Counted from the first letter of the stretch, positions 28,184-37,422 are shown. The stretch is DNA of 64,000 bases from an uncultured Pontibacter sp. (GCF_947499215.1 NZ_CANMNI010000001.1:682001-746000); one strand, 5' to 3'. Notes: generated by a model from the sequence alone, not told the origin. Program-made: numbers and translations.

Positions 28184-28750
28184 ATGAACACAACGCTCTA
28201 CAGTCACATCCAATTTATGAACCCCTATCTGGAGGCCCGCTATTTAAAATTGGAAGAATCCCGCAACAGACTTCTGGATGAACTGGAAGGGCTGGATGAG
28301 GAATTATTGAATCGTCCCGCCGCTGAGGGCAAGTGGTCCATTAACCAAACCATTGCCCATCTGATTCAGTCTGAGCAACTCACCAACAGTTATCTGCAGC
28401 GCAAAATGCGGGAAGAGTCGCTTGAGACAGCTGGTCTAGCCCACGTAGTTCGTTCGCTTATACTACGTGTAGCGCTGAATACCAACATGAAGTTTAAAGC
28501 GCCCGCGGCGGTAGCGCAGGTGCCGGCCCAAGCCGCGCTCCCCTCGCTAAGAAACCAGTGGGATGCCGCCCGCTACCAGTTGGAAGATAACCTGACCGAA
28601 CTACCGCAGGACATGCTGGACAAGTGCATTTTCCGTCACCCCTATGCCGGTATGCTGACCATGCCGCAGACCTTAACCTTTTTACAGGATCATTTTAACC
28701 ACCACGCACGCCAGATAGCACGACTTCGCCAACAATGGCTGGGTAATTAA
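28184..28750 (+). CDS. DinB-family four-helix protein
   Basis: This 188-residue protein has metal-site histidines in the expected places: INQTIAHLIQSE (~53-64) and FLQDHFNHHARQI near the C-terminus. This is the DinB_2/YfiT-like fold found in metal-dependent thiol transferases and other enzymes of unclear substrate. Its last 4 bases overlap the stop of the convergent phzF-like gene, leaving no room for a separate terminator. Confidence 0.82.
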   Translation: MNTTLYSHIQFMNPYLEARYLKLEESRNRLLDELEGLDEELLNRPAAEGKWSINQTIAHLIQSEQLTNSYLQRKMREESLETAGLAHVVRSLILRVALNTNMKFKAPAAVAQVPAQAALPSLRNQWDAARYQLEDNLTELPQDMLDKCIFRHPYAGMLTMPQTLTFLQDHFNHHARQIARLRQQWLGN

Positions 28751-29640
28751 AAATCACCCAGTTCCATCTGTCTGATTACTAGTCCGGCCCCGCCAGTGCG
28801 CAGGCCGTTGATTTTACCTTGCTCATCTAAGTTAAGCTGTACTTCAAGCTGGCTAGGTGAAGGGTGCCGCATGAGATAGCCCTGATGTATAAGGAACACA
28901 GGCTTGTGCTGCCCTAAGAAGTCGTGGAGATAACAGGCCAAGGGACCCGCCGCCATACCGGTGGCGGACTCTTCGGCGATGCCATAGCTGGGCGCAAACA
29001 TGCGTGTGGTAGCATCAGCCTCAACGGTATCGGTAGTGAAGACATAGAACCCTACTAGTCCGGCCTTTTCTGACATGCGCTTAATCATTTCCTGATCCGG
29101 TTGTAAACGATGCAGCATCGCGGCATCTGGTACTTGTACCATCAGAAAGGGAACTCCTGTGCTGGCAATAACCGGGGCATGTTCAAAAATGAAATCGTCG
29201 GGAAGCCCCAGCGAGCTGATAATTGCGAGCGGGGTTATGCCAGCCGTATCAATGGGCGTATACTGCGGCGGCAACTGACTCTGGTATACCTTATTGTTCT
29301 CGAAACTAACCTCCCGCGGCCCTTCTATAGACTCTTTAACTGCTTTGCCATTCGTCAGCAGTCCTTTCTGCCAAAGCAGGCTAAAAGTTGCCACCGTGGC
29401 ATGGCCGCAATGCGGAATCTGCTTAACGGGTGTGTAGAATTCTACTTTCACATCGCCTATGTCAGATGCCGATACAAAAGCCGTTTCCGAAAGCCCCAGC
29501 ATGGCCGCTATTTTCTGGCGACGTTCGTGAGAAAGCTTGTCTGCATACAGCACCACGCCAGCTGTATTACCCCCGTTGGGTTGGTCAGTAAAGGCTTTCA
29601 CAAGGTATAATTCTGGTATTAACGCTTCAGGGTTAGTCAT
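28747..29640 (-). CDS. PhzF-family isomerase/epimerase
   Basis: This 297-residue protein has the PhzF/diaminopimelate-epimerase-like double fold: GGNTAGVVL (~18-26), PHCGHATVATFSLLW (~76-90) and EESATGMAAGPLACYL (~228-243). In phenazine pathways the family isomerises a cyclohexadiene, but most members have unknown substrates, and no phenazine genes are present here. Confidence 0.9.
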   Translation of the reverse strand: MTNPEALIPELYLVKAFTDQPNGGNTAGVVLYADKLSHERRQKIAAMLGLSETAFVSASDIGDVKVEFYTPVKQIPHCGHATVATFSLLWQKGLLTNGKAVKESIEGPREVSFENNKVYQSQLPPQYTPIDTAGITPLAIISSLGLPDDFIFEHAPVIASTGVPFLMVQVPDAAMLHRLQPDQEMIKRMSEKAGLVGFYVFTTDTVEADATTRMFAPSYGIAEESATGMAAGPLACYLHDFLGQHKPVFLIHQGYLMRHPSPSQLEVQLNLDEQGKINGLRTGGAGLVIRQMELGDF

Positions 29641-29696
29641 AGGCAGTTCAAAGGTTCTTTTATGGATGTAAAAATAAGCATGTTATTTCTCGAGTC

Positions 29697-30302
29697 CTAC
29701 TCTTCCTGAGGGGCTTCACCGGCTTTTAGGGCGGCAAATTCCATTTGCATCGCCTTGATGCGCACCTCGGCTTCATCAGCCATGCCATCAAAAGCCTCTT
29801 TGCGCTGGTTAAGTTCTTCCAGTACAAGCTCAGCCATCTCCCAATCATCTTTTTCCCAAGTGCGGTGTCGCGCCCGCACATTTTCTAAAAAGGTGCTGTA
29901 AGCCATCTGTATGTTGCCAGCACTGATGGATGCGCCATTGGCATACTGCCCCAACAGGTCGCGCTCCCATTGGTCTAATCGCTCATTTCGATTAGAAAGC
30001 CGATCTCGTTCCCGCTCACGCGCTTTGAAATCCTCTTTAATTTGCTGATAATCTGATTTGAGTTTGTCCGAGAAGCGCTCCTGTTTTTGATCCAGCTCTT
30101 CGGTACGGCGCTGGAAGTCTGCCTTGGTATTCTTCCAATCCTCCTCCGTTCGCTCCTCGAGCTTGTTGGTCTGTGCGTTTACCCAAGAGCGGAATTCATT
30201 CACATCGCCCTCTATTTCCTGCTCGCGTGTGGCCGTACAGGCGCCCATCATCAAGCTAAGGAATAATACAAAACCCACACCGCGTACAAACAAGCTTTTC
30301 AT
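29697..30302 (-). CDS. Coiled-coil lipoprotein of unknown function
   Basis: This 201-residue predicted lipoprotein is read from the ATG at 30302 (a longer start at 30338 would add 12 residues before the signal). LFLSLMMGAC gives the lipobox Cys at ~22. The rest is almost entirely charged helix, with long coiled-coil stretches (about residues 30-115, rich in E, K, R, Q and D). It is probably periplasmic or surface-attached. I do not recognise a named domain. Confidence 0.65.
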   Translation of the reverse strand: MKSLFVRGVGFVLFLSLMMGACTATREQEIEGDVNEFRSWVNAQTNKLEERTEEDWKNTKADFQRRTEELDQKQERFSDKLKSDYQQIKEDFKARERERDRLSNRNERLDQWERDLLGQYANGASISAGNIQMAYSTFLENVRARHRTWEKDDWEMAELVLEELNQRKEAFDGMADEAEVRIKAMQMEFAALKAGEAPQEE

Positions 30303-30554
30303 CTGGGAAAAGCCCAAAAATGATTTAGTATACCTCATAACTATCCTTTTATTAATCTTTCGTTTTCAGCCACTTCCAAAAGCGACAATCCATTTTTAAA
30401 TAATTAATAAGTATAAAGTCTTTCAATAACCTATACTTAAAACGCACCGTATTTACATTCAAACAAAACGTCAAAATACAAATAATAAAACCTATACTTA
30501 CATAAGTAAATATTTGAAATTTAAATCATAGGCTGTGTATGAACAGCACAGCGC

Positions 30555-30624
30555 AACAGCTAGTATAGCTTGCACTACGAGTATGCGTGAATAGGGCACA
30601 AGTGTAGTGTAAGCTATTGCTGTT
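30555..30624. repeat. Imperfect ~70-bp hairpin element
   Basis: Nested inverted repeats: AACAGC (30555) pairs with GCTGTT (30619-30624), and TAGCTTGCACTAC (30566-30578) pairs with GTAGTGTAAGCTA (30604-30616) with one mismatch. The central 25 nt are unpaired. It lies in the 430-bp gap between a minus- and a plus-strand gene; the rest of the gap is AT-rich with two copies of CCTATACTTA (about 30430 and 30490). It could be a MITE-like remnant or a structured leader. Confidence 0.55.
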
Positions 30625-30768
30625 ATATATACTTATATCTGCAGCTTTAGGATAGGTAAATCCCTCAATTTCATCTCTGTTTTCCGATAAGGGTCAAAAG
30701 GCAATTCTTGTGCCATTGCCCTATCCTGATCTACCTCTCATGCGTATGTTGGTTTTGAACGATACGCT

Positions 30769-31245
30769 ATGACACAAGAACAAGAAAACTTCATGCGGGA
30801 GGCAATTAAGCTTTCGGTGGAGAAAATGGAAGCTGGTTTCGGGGGCCCCTTTGGTGCAGTGGTGGTACGAAACGGCGAGATCATTGCCCGTGGCTACAAC
30901 AACGTGCTGGCCACCAACGACCCTACCGCCCACGCAGAGGTAGACGCCATCCGCAAAGCCTGTCAGGCCTTGGGCAATTTCCAGCTTACAGACTGCGAAC
31001 TCTATACCAGTTGCGAGCCCTGCCCTATGTGTCTGGGTGCCATCTATTGGGCCCGCCCCCGCAAGGTATATTACGCCAACACCAAAACCGACGCGGCAGA
31101 GGCAGGGTTCGACGACCAGTTCATTTATGATGAGCTAGACAAAGACGCACCTGACCGGTTTATACCCATGGTGCAGCTGCTACGGGAGGAAGCGCAGGAG
31201 GCCTTCAGGCGCTGGGCTGAGAAGGAGGATAAAAAAGTCTATTAA
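30769..31245 (+). CDS. guaD: Guanine deaminase / nucleoside deaminase family
   Basis: This 158-residue zinc deaminase of the CDA fold has catalytic HAEVDAI (~55-61) and CEPCPMC (~83-89), supplying the His-Glu and two Cys zinc ligands. The tail DAAEAGFDDQFIYDEL with a conserved aromatic end matches bacterial guanine deaminases (B. subtilis GuaD type) better than tRNA adenosine deaminase TadA. It would convert guanine to xanthine. The gene stands alone and ends at a strong terminator. Confidence 0.82.
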   Translation: MTQEQENFMREAIKLSVEKMEAGFGGPFGAVVVRNGEIIARGYNNVLATNDPTAHAEVDAIRKACQALGNFQLTDCELYTSCEPCPMCLGAIYWARPRKVYYANTKTDAAEAGFDDQFIYDELDKDAPDRFIPMVQLLREEAQEAFRRWAEKEDKKVY

Positions 31246-31246
31246 C

Positions 31247-31284
31247 GCAAAAAGGCTGAGCATATACCTGCTCAGCCTTTTTGC
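31247..31284. terminator. Bidirectional terminator between guaD and ffh; loop carries the dispersed motif
   Basis: The perfect 15-bp stem is GCAAAAAGGCTGAGC / GCTCAGCCTTTTTGC. The 8-nt loop is ATATACCT, which contains the TATACCT heptamer seen throughout the window. Confidence 0.9.
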
Positions 31285-31301
31285 TTATGTTATGGAAATG
31301 C

Positions 31302-32642
31302 TTAGCGACGTCCGCCCATCATCTTGGCAAGGTTGGCCATACCGCCTTTGGTACCGGCCATCTTGTTCATGGAGCGCATCATTTTGCGCATGTCGTTGAA
31401 CTGCTTCATCAGGTTGTTCACCTGCGTGATATCCGTTCCAGAGCCCTTTGCGATACGGGCACGGCGGCTGCCGCTAATCATATCAGGATTCTCACGCTCC
31501 TGTGGTGTCATCGATTTGATAATGGCTTCGATCGGCTTGAAAGCACCCTCGTCAATCTCTACATCCTTCAATGCTTTGCCAACGCCCGGGATCATACCTA
31601 CTAGGTCCTTGATATCACCCATTTTTTTGATCTGCTCGAGCTGGGTCAGGAAGTCGTCGAAGTTGAACTGGTTTTTGCGGATCTTCTTGTTGATGCGCTT
31701 TGCCTCGTCCTCGTCGAAAGCCTGCTGCGCACGCTCCACGAGGGAGATCACGTCACCCATGCCGAGAATACGCTGGGCCATACGATCCGGGTAGAACAGG
31801 TCGAGTGCCTCCATTTTCTCACCAGTCGAGATGAACTTGATCGGCTTCTCCACTACCGCACGGATGGAAAGGGCCGCACCACCACGGGAGTCACCGTCGA
31901 GCTTGGTCAATACAACGCCGTCGAAGTTGATCCGCTCGTTAAAGGTCTTGGCTGTGTTCACCGCATCCTGACCGGTCATGGAGTCTACCACAAACAGGGT
32001 CTCGGTTGGCTTCACGGCCGCCTTGATCTCGGCTATTTCTTTCATCATCGCCTCGTCCACGGCCAAACGACCGGCGGTATCGATGATTACTACTTTCTTG
32101 TTTGTCTTTTTGGCATGCTCGATGGCGTTAAGGGCAATCTGAACCGGATTCTTGTTTTCCAGTTCGGTATAGGCCTCTACCCCCACCTGCTCGGCCAGCA
32201 CCTGCAGCTGGTTGATCGCAGCCGGACGGTACACGTCGCAGGCAGCTACCAGCACATTGCGGCCCTGCTTCTTGATGTGGTTGGCCAGCTTGCCCGTAAA
32301 AGTGGTTTTACCAGAACCCTGCAGACCAGCGATCAGGATGATAGCCGGATCACCTTTGATGTTGATGTCCTGCTTCTCGCCACCCATCAACTCGGTCAGT
32401 TCCTCGTACACGATCTTCACCATCAACTGGCCCGGCGACACGGAGATAAGAACGTCGCGGCCCATGGCCTCGTCTTTGATCTTATCGGTTACCGTTTTGG
32501 CTACTTTATAGTTTACGTCGGCGTCCACCAAGGCACGGCGTACCTCTTTGATAGTGGCAGCTACGTTGATCTCGGTGATGCTTCCCTGCCCTTTAAGGGT
32601 TTTAAAGGCGCGGTCTAGTTTATTACTTAAATTATCAAACAT
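31302..32642 (-). CDS. ffh: Signal recognition particle protein Ffh
   Basis: This 446-residue SRP54 GTPase binds signal peptides and 4.5S RNA and delivers ribosomes to FtsY. It has an N domain (~1-85), a G domain with GLQGSGKTTFTGKLA (P-loop), DTAGRL and TKLDGDSRGGAAL, and a methionine-rich M domain (~300-446, with GSGTDITQVNNLMKQFNDMRKMM). Its RNA partner, the SRP RNA, is encoded in this window at 50983-51077. Confidence 0.97.
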   Translation of the reverse strand: MFDNLSNKLDRAFKTLKGQGSITEINVAATIKEVRRALVDADVNYKVAKTVTDKIKDEAMGRDVLISVSPGQLMVKIVYEELTELMGGEKQDINIKGDPAIILIAGLQGSGKTTFTGKLANHIKKQGRNVLVAACDVYRPAAINQLQVLAEQVGVEAYTELENKNPVQIALNAIEHAKKTNKKVVIIDTAGRLAVDEAMMKEIAEIKAAVKPTETLFVVDSMTGQDAVNTAKTFNERINFDGVVLTKLDGDSRGGAALSIRAVVEKPIKFISTGEKMEALDLFYPDRMAQRILGMGDVISLVERAQQAFDEDEAKRINKKIRKNQFNFDDFLTQLEQIKKMGDIKDLVGMIPGVGKALKDVEIDEGAFKPIEAIIKSMTPQERENPDMISGSRRARIAKGSGTDITQVNNLMKQFNDMRKMMRSMNKMAGTKGGMANLAKMMGGRR

Positions 32643-32665
32643 CTCTCTAATTCTGGATTTACCTA

Positions 32666-32673
32666 CAAAACTA
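32666..32673 (-). promoter_or_regulatory. Possible -7 box of ffh
   Basis: On the minus strand TAGTTTTG matches TAnnTTTG, 23 bp before the ffh ATG. ATTG lies about 23 bp further upstream, slightly beyond the usual spacing. Confidence 0.4.
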
Positions 32674-32883
32674 AGGAATATCAGGAATAGTTGCTACAAT
32701 TTACAGTTAACAGTAAACAGTTATCAGTAAACAAATCTATGGTATCGGGATGATGGACGTTTCCGTATCAGGTACAGCGTGTCAGGTGGAGCCGTTAGAA
32801 CAGCTAAACTCATAATTCGAGATTCATTACGCAGAACTAGACACGATTATTTATATATTTGACCAGCTATCTCTTTTATTGCT

Positions 32884-34218
32884 TTGAAACAAACCGACCA
32901 GACGAACTTACTATACATTTCCTATTACTGGCCGCCGTCGGGTGGGCCGGGTGTGCAGCGTGGGCTTAAGTTTTGTAAGTACCTGCCGCAATTCGGCGTG
33001 CAACCGGGTGTGCTTACCGTGGATGAGAAACAGGCTTCTTATCCGGTGCTCGACCATTCCTTTGCTAACGAAGTGCCCGAAGGTATAAAGGTATACCGAA
33101 CTGCTACTTCTGAGCCTTTTGAGTATTACAAGAAACTTTCGGGCAAGAAAGAGATTCCTTACAGCGGTTTTGCGAATGAAGAAGCTAAGACCGGTTTTCT
33201 GAACAAGGTGTTTAAGTTTGTGCGCGGCAACCTATTTATACCGGATGCCCGGGTAGGCTGGAACAAGTATGCGCTCAAAAAAGCTGAGGAACTGCTGCAG
33301 GCCGGACAGTATCAGACGATCCTGACGACAAGTCCGCCCCACTCTACCCAATTGATCGGTCTGAAACTGAAAGAGAAATATAAGCTACCGTGGGTGGCCG
33401 ACCTGCGTGACCCTTGGACGAACATACACTATTACGACCAACTCTACCACACCCCGATCGCTAAACGCATCGACAAGAAGTATGAGCTGCAAGTGCTGGA
33501 GCAGGCCGACGCTGTGATCGTGACCAGCGAGGATACCAAGCGTTTGTTCATGAACAAGCCGGTGCGCATCAATCCGGACAAGATCCATGTGATCCCGAAC
33601 GGATACGATGAGGATGACTTTGTGTATGACTCAGTACCACCACAAGACGAGTTTTTAATCACCTATACGGGGACAATCACCGAGAACTACAATATTGATG
33701 TTTTTCTGAAGGTGATTGCGCAAATGAAGTCAATCCATACCGACATCAGGTATAAGCTGCGCTTTGTGGGAAAGGTATCTGAAGGTGTGAAACAACGCAT
33801 CAACAATGCCGGGTTGGAAGGTATAACGGAATACGTTGCGCATGTACCGCATAAAGAGGCCATTAAATACCTAATGGAGAGCACCGCGCTCTTTATGGCC
33901 ATTGCGGATGTGCCAAGCATGTACTCCAACGTGCCAGGCAAACTGTTTGAGTACCTTGCCTCCAATAAACCTATCATCTGTCTGGGCCCTGTGCACTCCG
34001 ACACCGACCGCATTATTGACGAGTGCGGCGCCGGTCGCCTGTTCCACTACACGGCTTACGACCTTATGTTGGATCACCTGTCTTTGATGAGTAAAGCTTG
34101 GAAGCTCAATCCTAACTTGGACCTGCCTTACATCAACCACTCGCAGTTTTCGAGAAGGGCGCTGACGGAGCAATTGGCTAAGGTTATAAATAGAATTGTA
34201 ATAAAAGCACAGGTATAG
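32884..34218 (+). CDS. Family 4-type glycosyltransferase
   Basis: This 444-residue GT-B enzyme starts at a TTG. YISYYWPPSGGPGVQRGLKF at the N-terminus resembles GT4 enzymes with an N-terminal glycine-rich loop. VADLRDPWTNIHYY, FLITYTGTITENYNIDVFLKVIA and SNVPGKLFEYLASNKPII cover the C-terminal donor site. It is isolated from the polysaccharide loci by ffh and may glycosylate a surface glycan. Its stop codon lies inside a motif-derived hairpin. The gap upstream (32643-32883) contains low-complexity AACAGTAAAC repeats. Confidence 0.85.
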   Translation: MKQTDQTNLLYISYYWPPSGGPGVQRGLKFCKYLPQFGVQPGVLTVDEKQASYPVLDHSFANEVPEGIKVYRTATSEPFEYYKKLSGKKEIPYSGFANEEAKTGFLNKVFKFVRGNLFIPDARVGWNKYALKKAEELLQAGQYQTILTTSPPHSTQLIGLKLKEKYKLPWVADLRDPWTNIHYYDQLYHTPIAKRIDKKYELQVLEQADAVIVTSEDTKRLFMNKPVRINPDKIHVIPNGYDEDDFVYDSVPPQDEFLITYTGTITENYNIDVFLKVIAQMKSIHTDIRYKLRFVGKVSEGVKQRINNAGLEGITEYVAHVPHKEAIKYLMESTALFMAIADVPSMYSNVPGKLFEYLASNKPIICLGPVHSDTDRIIDECGAGRLFHYTAYDLMLDHLSLMSKAWKLNPNLDLPYINHSQFSRRALTEQLAKVINRIVIKAQV

Positions 34219-34234
34219 CAAAAAGCTATACCTG
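34210..34234. terminator. Hairpin built from two inverted AGGTATAGC motifs
   Basis: CAGGTATAGC (34210-34219) pairs perfectly with GCTATACCTG (34225-34234) around an AAAAA loop. It overlaps the stop codon of the plus-strand gene and lies 12 bp from the convergent gene. There is no long U-tract, so it is a weak terminator or attenuator. Confidence 0.55.
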
Positions 34235-34245
34235 CGTGTTCTTCC

Positions 34246-35646
34246 TTATTGATGGTTGCGCACCCAAGCGAGCATACTTGGATATAGTGCTTCTATACCT
34301 TGGCCTTTGCCCTTTTTCTTATACTGTGCCAGCAACTCTCTGTTAAACTCCTTATACTTCACAAATCCGCGCCGCTCCACCATCATTTTCTCGATATGGT
34401 CATTAATCGCGTCAAAATCCTTCTTCTTGAATTTCTCCTTTGCATAAAGCGAGTATACCGCCCATGTCATGTACTCATTGAATACAGCGTACTCATTCGG
34501 ATAATAGCCTATTGCTTCTGCCGTAGCCCATGCTTTCAGATTTGGCAAGGCAGTTTTAATCTCGTCCATGTACCGGTCCGAAAGAGGGTTTACGTAATTG
34601 TGGTCAATCTCCGTGAAAACCATCAGTTCCATCAGACCATTGCGTACAGTCTTCTTGTATTGCGGATCTGTAATAGGTCCGCGGATAAACATAACGGTCT
34701 GATTGAAACCTGCCTGCATGAAGCGGTTGGTAGAATGCGACCCGTTTACTAGCGGCGAGAATGTGATGCGGTAGTGGTCGTACTTGCTGTCGAAATTCTT
34801 TTCGAGCCAAACCCACTGTTTTTGGATAGGTATAGCTGCCTCCATTTCCTGAATGAGCTGTGAGTAGTATGGCTGATTGCTACGGTAGAAGTTCTGGAAG
34901 TTGCTGGCTTTGGCGAAGCGCTCAAGCTCGGCCACAAGGGGTTCAATCTTGTTAACGCCTCCCCAGCTCAGTTTATCGTACACGCTGTCTTGCTCTATTT
35001 TATCGCCATCGAAGTAAAAGCCGCAAGCATCCATTTTAAGAGTAGCGTAGTCACCGTAACTATTCTGGCTCAGGCGCTCCTCTATTTGTAGCACTAACGG
35101 GTCCGACTCAAATGCCTTGAAGGTCTGCATTACTTTTTGGTAATACTCGCCTTCGTGATTCACCATGTTAGTATCAGCCTTACCGGTTGGCGTCAGGGCC
35201 ATCACGATATGCATAAGTTCCTGTACTTCTGGCACTTCAAAACTATACTTACCTTTATTTGCCCGGATGTAATGCTCCGTAAAAGAACGTCTGTTATCGT
35301 CATACCAACCCAGTACCTCGTAAGCGGCCTGCTCAGTCGGTTCCGTAATGACGATGTTTGGGTTTTCAAACTTATCCCCGGTGTATCCCTCGCTTGCCCA
35401 GCTGCCCTTCGTGAATTTAAACTCGACCGGATAAGTAACTTCAACAGCGATGCTCCGCTCGTGCTCTGCTGTCTTTTCCAACTTCACTGCTCCGGGGTTC
35501 CAGTGTCCGAGTGCTTTTTGATTACCAACGATGTATACCTCGTCCTCGGCATTTGGAACCTTTACAGTTATGCGCATTTTGGCATCTTGCGCAAACAGGT
35601 TGCTGCAAAGTGATAAAGTGAAAATAAATAAAAGAAGCTTTTTCAT
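34246..35646 (-). CDS. Secreted DUF4932-like protein with an N-terminal starch-binding-like domain
   Basis: This 466-residue secreted protein has a signal peptide (residues 1-19, FTLSLCSNLFAQ). Residues ~22-110 resemble a CBM20-like beta-sandwich (VKVPNAEDEVYIVGNQKALGHWNPG has the usual W). Residues ~150-460 fit the DUF4932 type, with SPLVNGSHSTNRFMQAGF and FTEIDHNYVNPLSDRYM. A metal-binding role is possible but unproven. It is convergent with the glycosyltransferase. The assignment is from recall of conserved motifs. Confidence 0.6.
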   Translation of the reverse strand: MKKLLLFIFTLSLCSNLFAQDAKMRITVKVPNAEDEVYIVGNQKALGHWNPGAVKLEKTAEHERSIAVEVTYPVEFKFTKGSWASEGYTGDKFENPNIVITEPTEQAAYEVLGWYDDNRRSFTEHYIRANKGKYSFEVPEVQELMHIVMALTPTGKADTNMVNHEGEYYQKVMQTFKAFESDPLVLQIEERLSQNSYGDYATLKMDACGFYFDGDKIEQDSVYDKLSWGGVNKIEPLVAELERFAKASNFQNFYRSNQPYYSQLIQEMEAAIPIQKQWVWLEKNFDSKYDHYRITFSPLVNGSHSTNRFMQAGFNQTVMFIRGPITDPQYKKTVRNGLMELMVFTEIDHNYVNPLSDRYMDEIKTALPNLKAWATAEAIGYYPNEYAVFNEYMTWAVYSLYAKEKFKKKDFDAINDHIEKMMVERRGFVKYKEFNRELLAQYKKKGKGQGIEALYPSMLAWVRNHQ

Positions 35647-36257
35647 AAAGATGGTACTTAACTTAAGGATATTTGGCAGCGAGTTTGTCTACACTAGGCT
35701 ATCAAAGAATTTCAGGGTGCAAATATGCAGGTAAATCTTAAAATATTTCTGTAGGGCTACAAAATATTAGTGAGGGGAATTAGTTGATAGTTCTAATAGG
35801 CTTTAATTAGAGGTAAAATGTAGGTCGCTTGAATTTCCCGACTTAAGGCTAAAAAGAGAATCGCTAAGGATTATTGTTTTTTGAAATTTCATGAAAGACC
35901 AGAAAGGAATACCTATTGATACTTTATTTCCTTCTTGCTTCTGGATACTCGATGGCCTTCTTCACGTCTTTAAAAACCTCCATGTCAGGACAGGCCATCA
36001 ACTAATGTCAGTTTGTGAAAAGGCCACTGACGCAGCACTTGGCAAAAGCATTGAAGCCGTTGACTGTAAAGCTTTAGCCCAATTGCTATCTCTTACAGTG
36101 TTTTACAAATAAAATACACTGTCGCTTATTTATCGGGGCAAGGTATAGTTGTTTTATGAGTTAGTGTTAAGGTGATAGATGTAGGGCAACGGTTAGTACA
36201 TAAGGTGAGCGAGGCGTAGCCGAGTATGTGCCTGTGCAGGGTTATGACAAGTGGTTT
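35647..36257. other. 610-bp AT-rich gap without a supported gene
   Basis: This is low-GC DNA between the DUF4932-like gene and a small lipoprotein gene. A 73-codon plus-strand frame (35891-36112) and a 24-codon minus-strand frame exist, but neither resembles a known protein, so I do not call them. The right end holds a hairpin element at 36196-36231. Confidence 0.5.
36196..36231. repeat. Imperfect hairpin element next to a small lipoprotein gene
   Basis: GTACATA (36196-36202) pairs with TATGTGC (36225-36231, one G-T pair) around an inner GGC-GTA-GCC hairpin at 36213-36221. It lies 27 bp downstream of the minus-strand gene that ends at 36258 and somewhat resembles an attC or MITE-type structure. 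Confidence 0.4.
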
Positions 36258-36728
36258 TTATTCTATTCTGATTGGCAGATAGAACAATGATGGTTCTGTA
36301 CAGCCTTCTTGATTATTTCTTTTTAATTGAATGTATTTAACGTGCTTTATCAGAACTGGCATAAGTTGAGTTAAATCCTTTTCGAGCATGGTAAAAGGTT
36401 CTTCGGTACTTTTAGAACGGAGTTTTGCCACCATAATTTCATACTTGTTGAACTTTAGGCTTTCCCTATCATACTCTGCTTTCAGAACTACTAAGCCATG
36501 ATAATTTTTTTGAAGATGAAGAGACTTTACACTGTCGTCAGTTAATTGATAGCAAGGTATTTCAACAGGGCATAAATATGATTCTGATGTGTCGGCACTT
36601 GCAGCTAATTGCTTCTTCTCAACTTCTGTAGAAGGCACACTCACTTCTGCTTTTTCTGTTGATTCACACGAAAACAGAACAAGCGTAAGCAGTAGATAAA
36701 GTTGAGTAAGCAATACAGCTTTTTTCAT
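36258..36728 (-). CDS. Small lipoprotein of unknown function
   Basis: This 156-residue protein has a signal peptide and lipobox (LLLTLVLFSCES, Cys ~20). The mature part is mixed alpha/beta with no domain I recognise. Base composition is clearly lower in GC than the neighbouring loci. The next gene upstream (36781) is co-directional and also secreted, so the two may be a transferred pair. Confidence 0.6.
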   Translation of the reverse strand: MKKAVLLTQLYLLLTLVLFSCESTEKAEVSVPSTEVEKKQLAASADTSESYLCPVEIPCYQLTDDSVKSLHLQKNYHGLVVLKAEYDRESLKFNKYEIMVAKLRSKSTEEPFTMLEKDLTQLMPVLIKHVKYIQLKRNNQEGCTEPSLFYLPIRIE

Positions 36729-36758
36729 TCTTGATTCACAGTAAGCATAACGGCTGGG

Positions 36759-36784
36759 CTAAAGCACGCCTTGGTGTGGTTTAG
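36759..36784. repeat. 26-bp near-palindrome between two small secreted-protein genes
   Basis: CTAAA (36759-36763) pairs with TTTAG (36780-36784), and CACGCC pairs with GGTGTG. The only exceptions are a G-G mismatch and one G-T pair. AAC and GTT triplets flank it. It overlaps the stop codon of the gene ending at 36781. The form is that of an integron attC-like or MITE end. Confidence 0.45.
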
Positions 36785-37422
36785 GTTTTGTTGGCGGAAG
36801 TAATTCTACTTCTTTTCCTAAATAAAATATACAACAAAGTAATGATTATGGATGAAGCTAGAAAGGCATAAACATAATTCATGTTCACACCTTCAACATT
36901 CATTTCTCCTGTTTCCAAATCTACTAACCAAGTATTAGAGTCCCTTGTGTTAATAATTAGCCGCTGCTCGGCTCCATTTGCGTAATGGTACCCTTTGTCT
37001 GCTAACCATAATTGGTGGGATGAAGTCTGTTGAAGATATTGCGTGGGTATGTCAAACTTATCACCTGTTATTGCGATTGGCTTTTTTTCTCTTCTGTATA
37101 CTTCCACTATGGGAGAATCAGAATAGTACCAGTAGTTAACATAGGAGAAGTACATACCGTCATTGGACAGTTTTCCTTCTGGATACCCTATGGGTCTTAT
37201 TTGCTGTTGCCAAAGCTCAGTACTATCTTTTGTGTAGACAATTAAAGCCCACTTCCGCTCCCAAGGTAACTTAGTGGTATCATTGTCGCCAAAAAGCACC
37301 CAAGAGAAAAAGTCCCCATTTTCAGATTCTACTTTATATGGATTCCAAGAGGGAGGAGAGTCAGCATTTCCCTTAACCCCAAAGAACAGTAGTATAAAAA
37401 CAATGGAGAATGCTTTTTTCAT
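36781..37422 (-). CDS. Secreted or membrane-anchored protein of unknown function
   Basis: This 213-residue protein has a signal peptide (residues 1-20, MKKAFSIVFILLFFGVKGNA), a soluble beta-rich region and a C-terminal membrane segment (~185-203, YVYAFLASSIIITLLYILF) with a basic tail. It has no recognised domain. It lies in the same AT-rich patch as the neighbouring lipoprotein. Confidence 0.55.
   Translation of the reverse strand: MKKAFSIVFILLFFGVKGNADSPPSWNPYKVESENGDFFSWVLFGDNDTTKLPWERKWALIVYTKDSTELWQQQIRPIGYPEGKLSNDGMYFSYVNYWYYSDSPIVEVYRREKKPIAITGDKFDIPTQYLQQTSSHQLWLADKGYHYANGAEQRLIINTRDSNTWLVDLETGEMNVEGVNMNYVYAFLASSIIITLLYILFRKRSRITSANKT

Noticed and set aside
28184..29640. Phenazine pathway because of a PhzF-like gene
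   Set aside because: No other phz genes are nearby; most PhzF-family proteins are not phenazine enzymes.
35891..36112. 73-codon plus-strand frame in the AT-rich gap
   Set aside because: No recognised protein similarity, no promoter or ribosome-binding context, and a competing minus-strand frame in the same DNA. It is probably spurious.
36196..36784. Integron cassette array with attC sites
   Set aside because: The two hairpins are suggestive, but the RYYYAAC/GTTRRRY core sites are not clean and no integrase is present, so I list them only as repeats.
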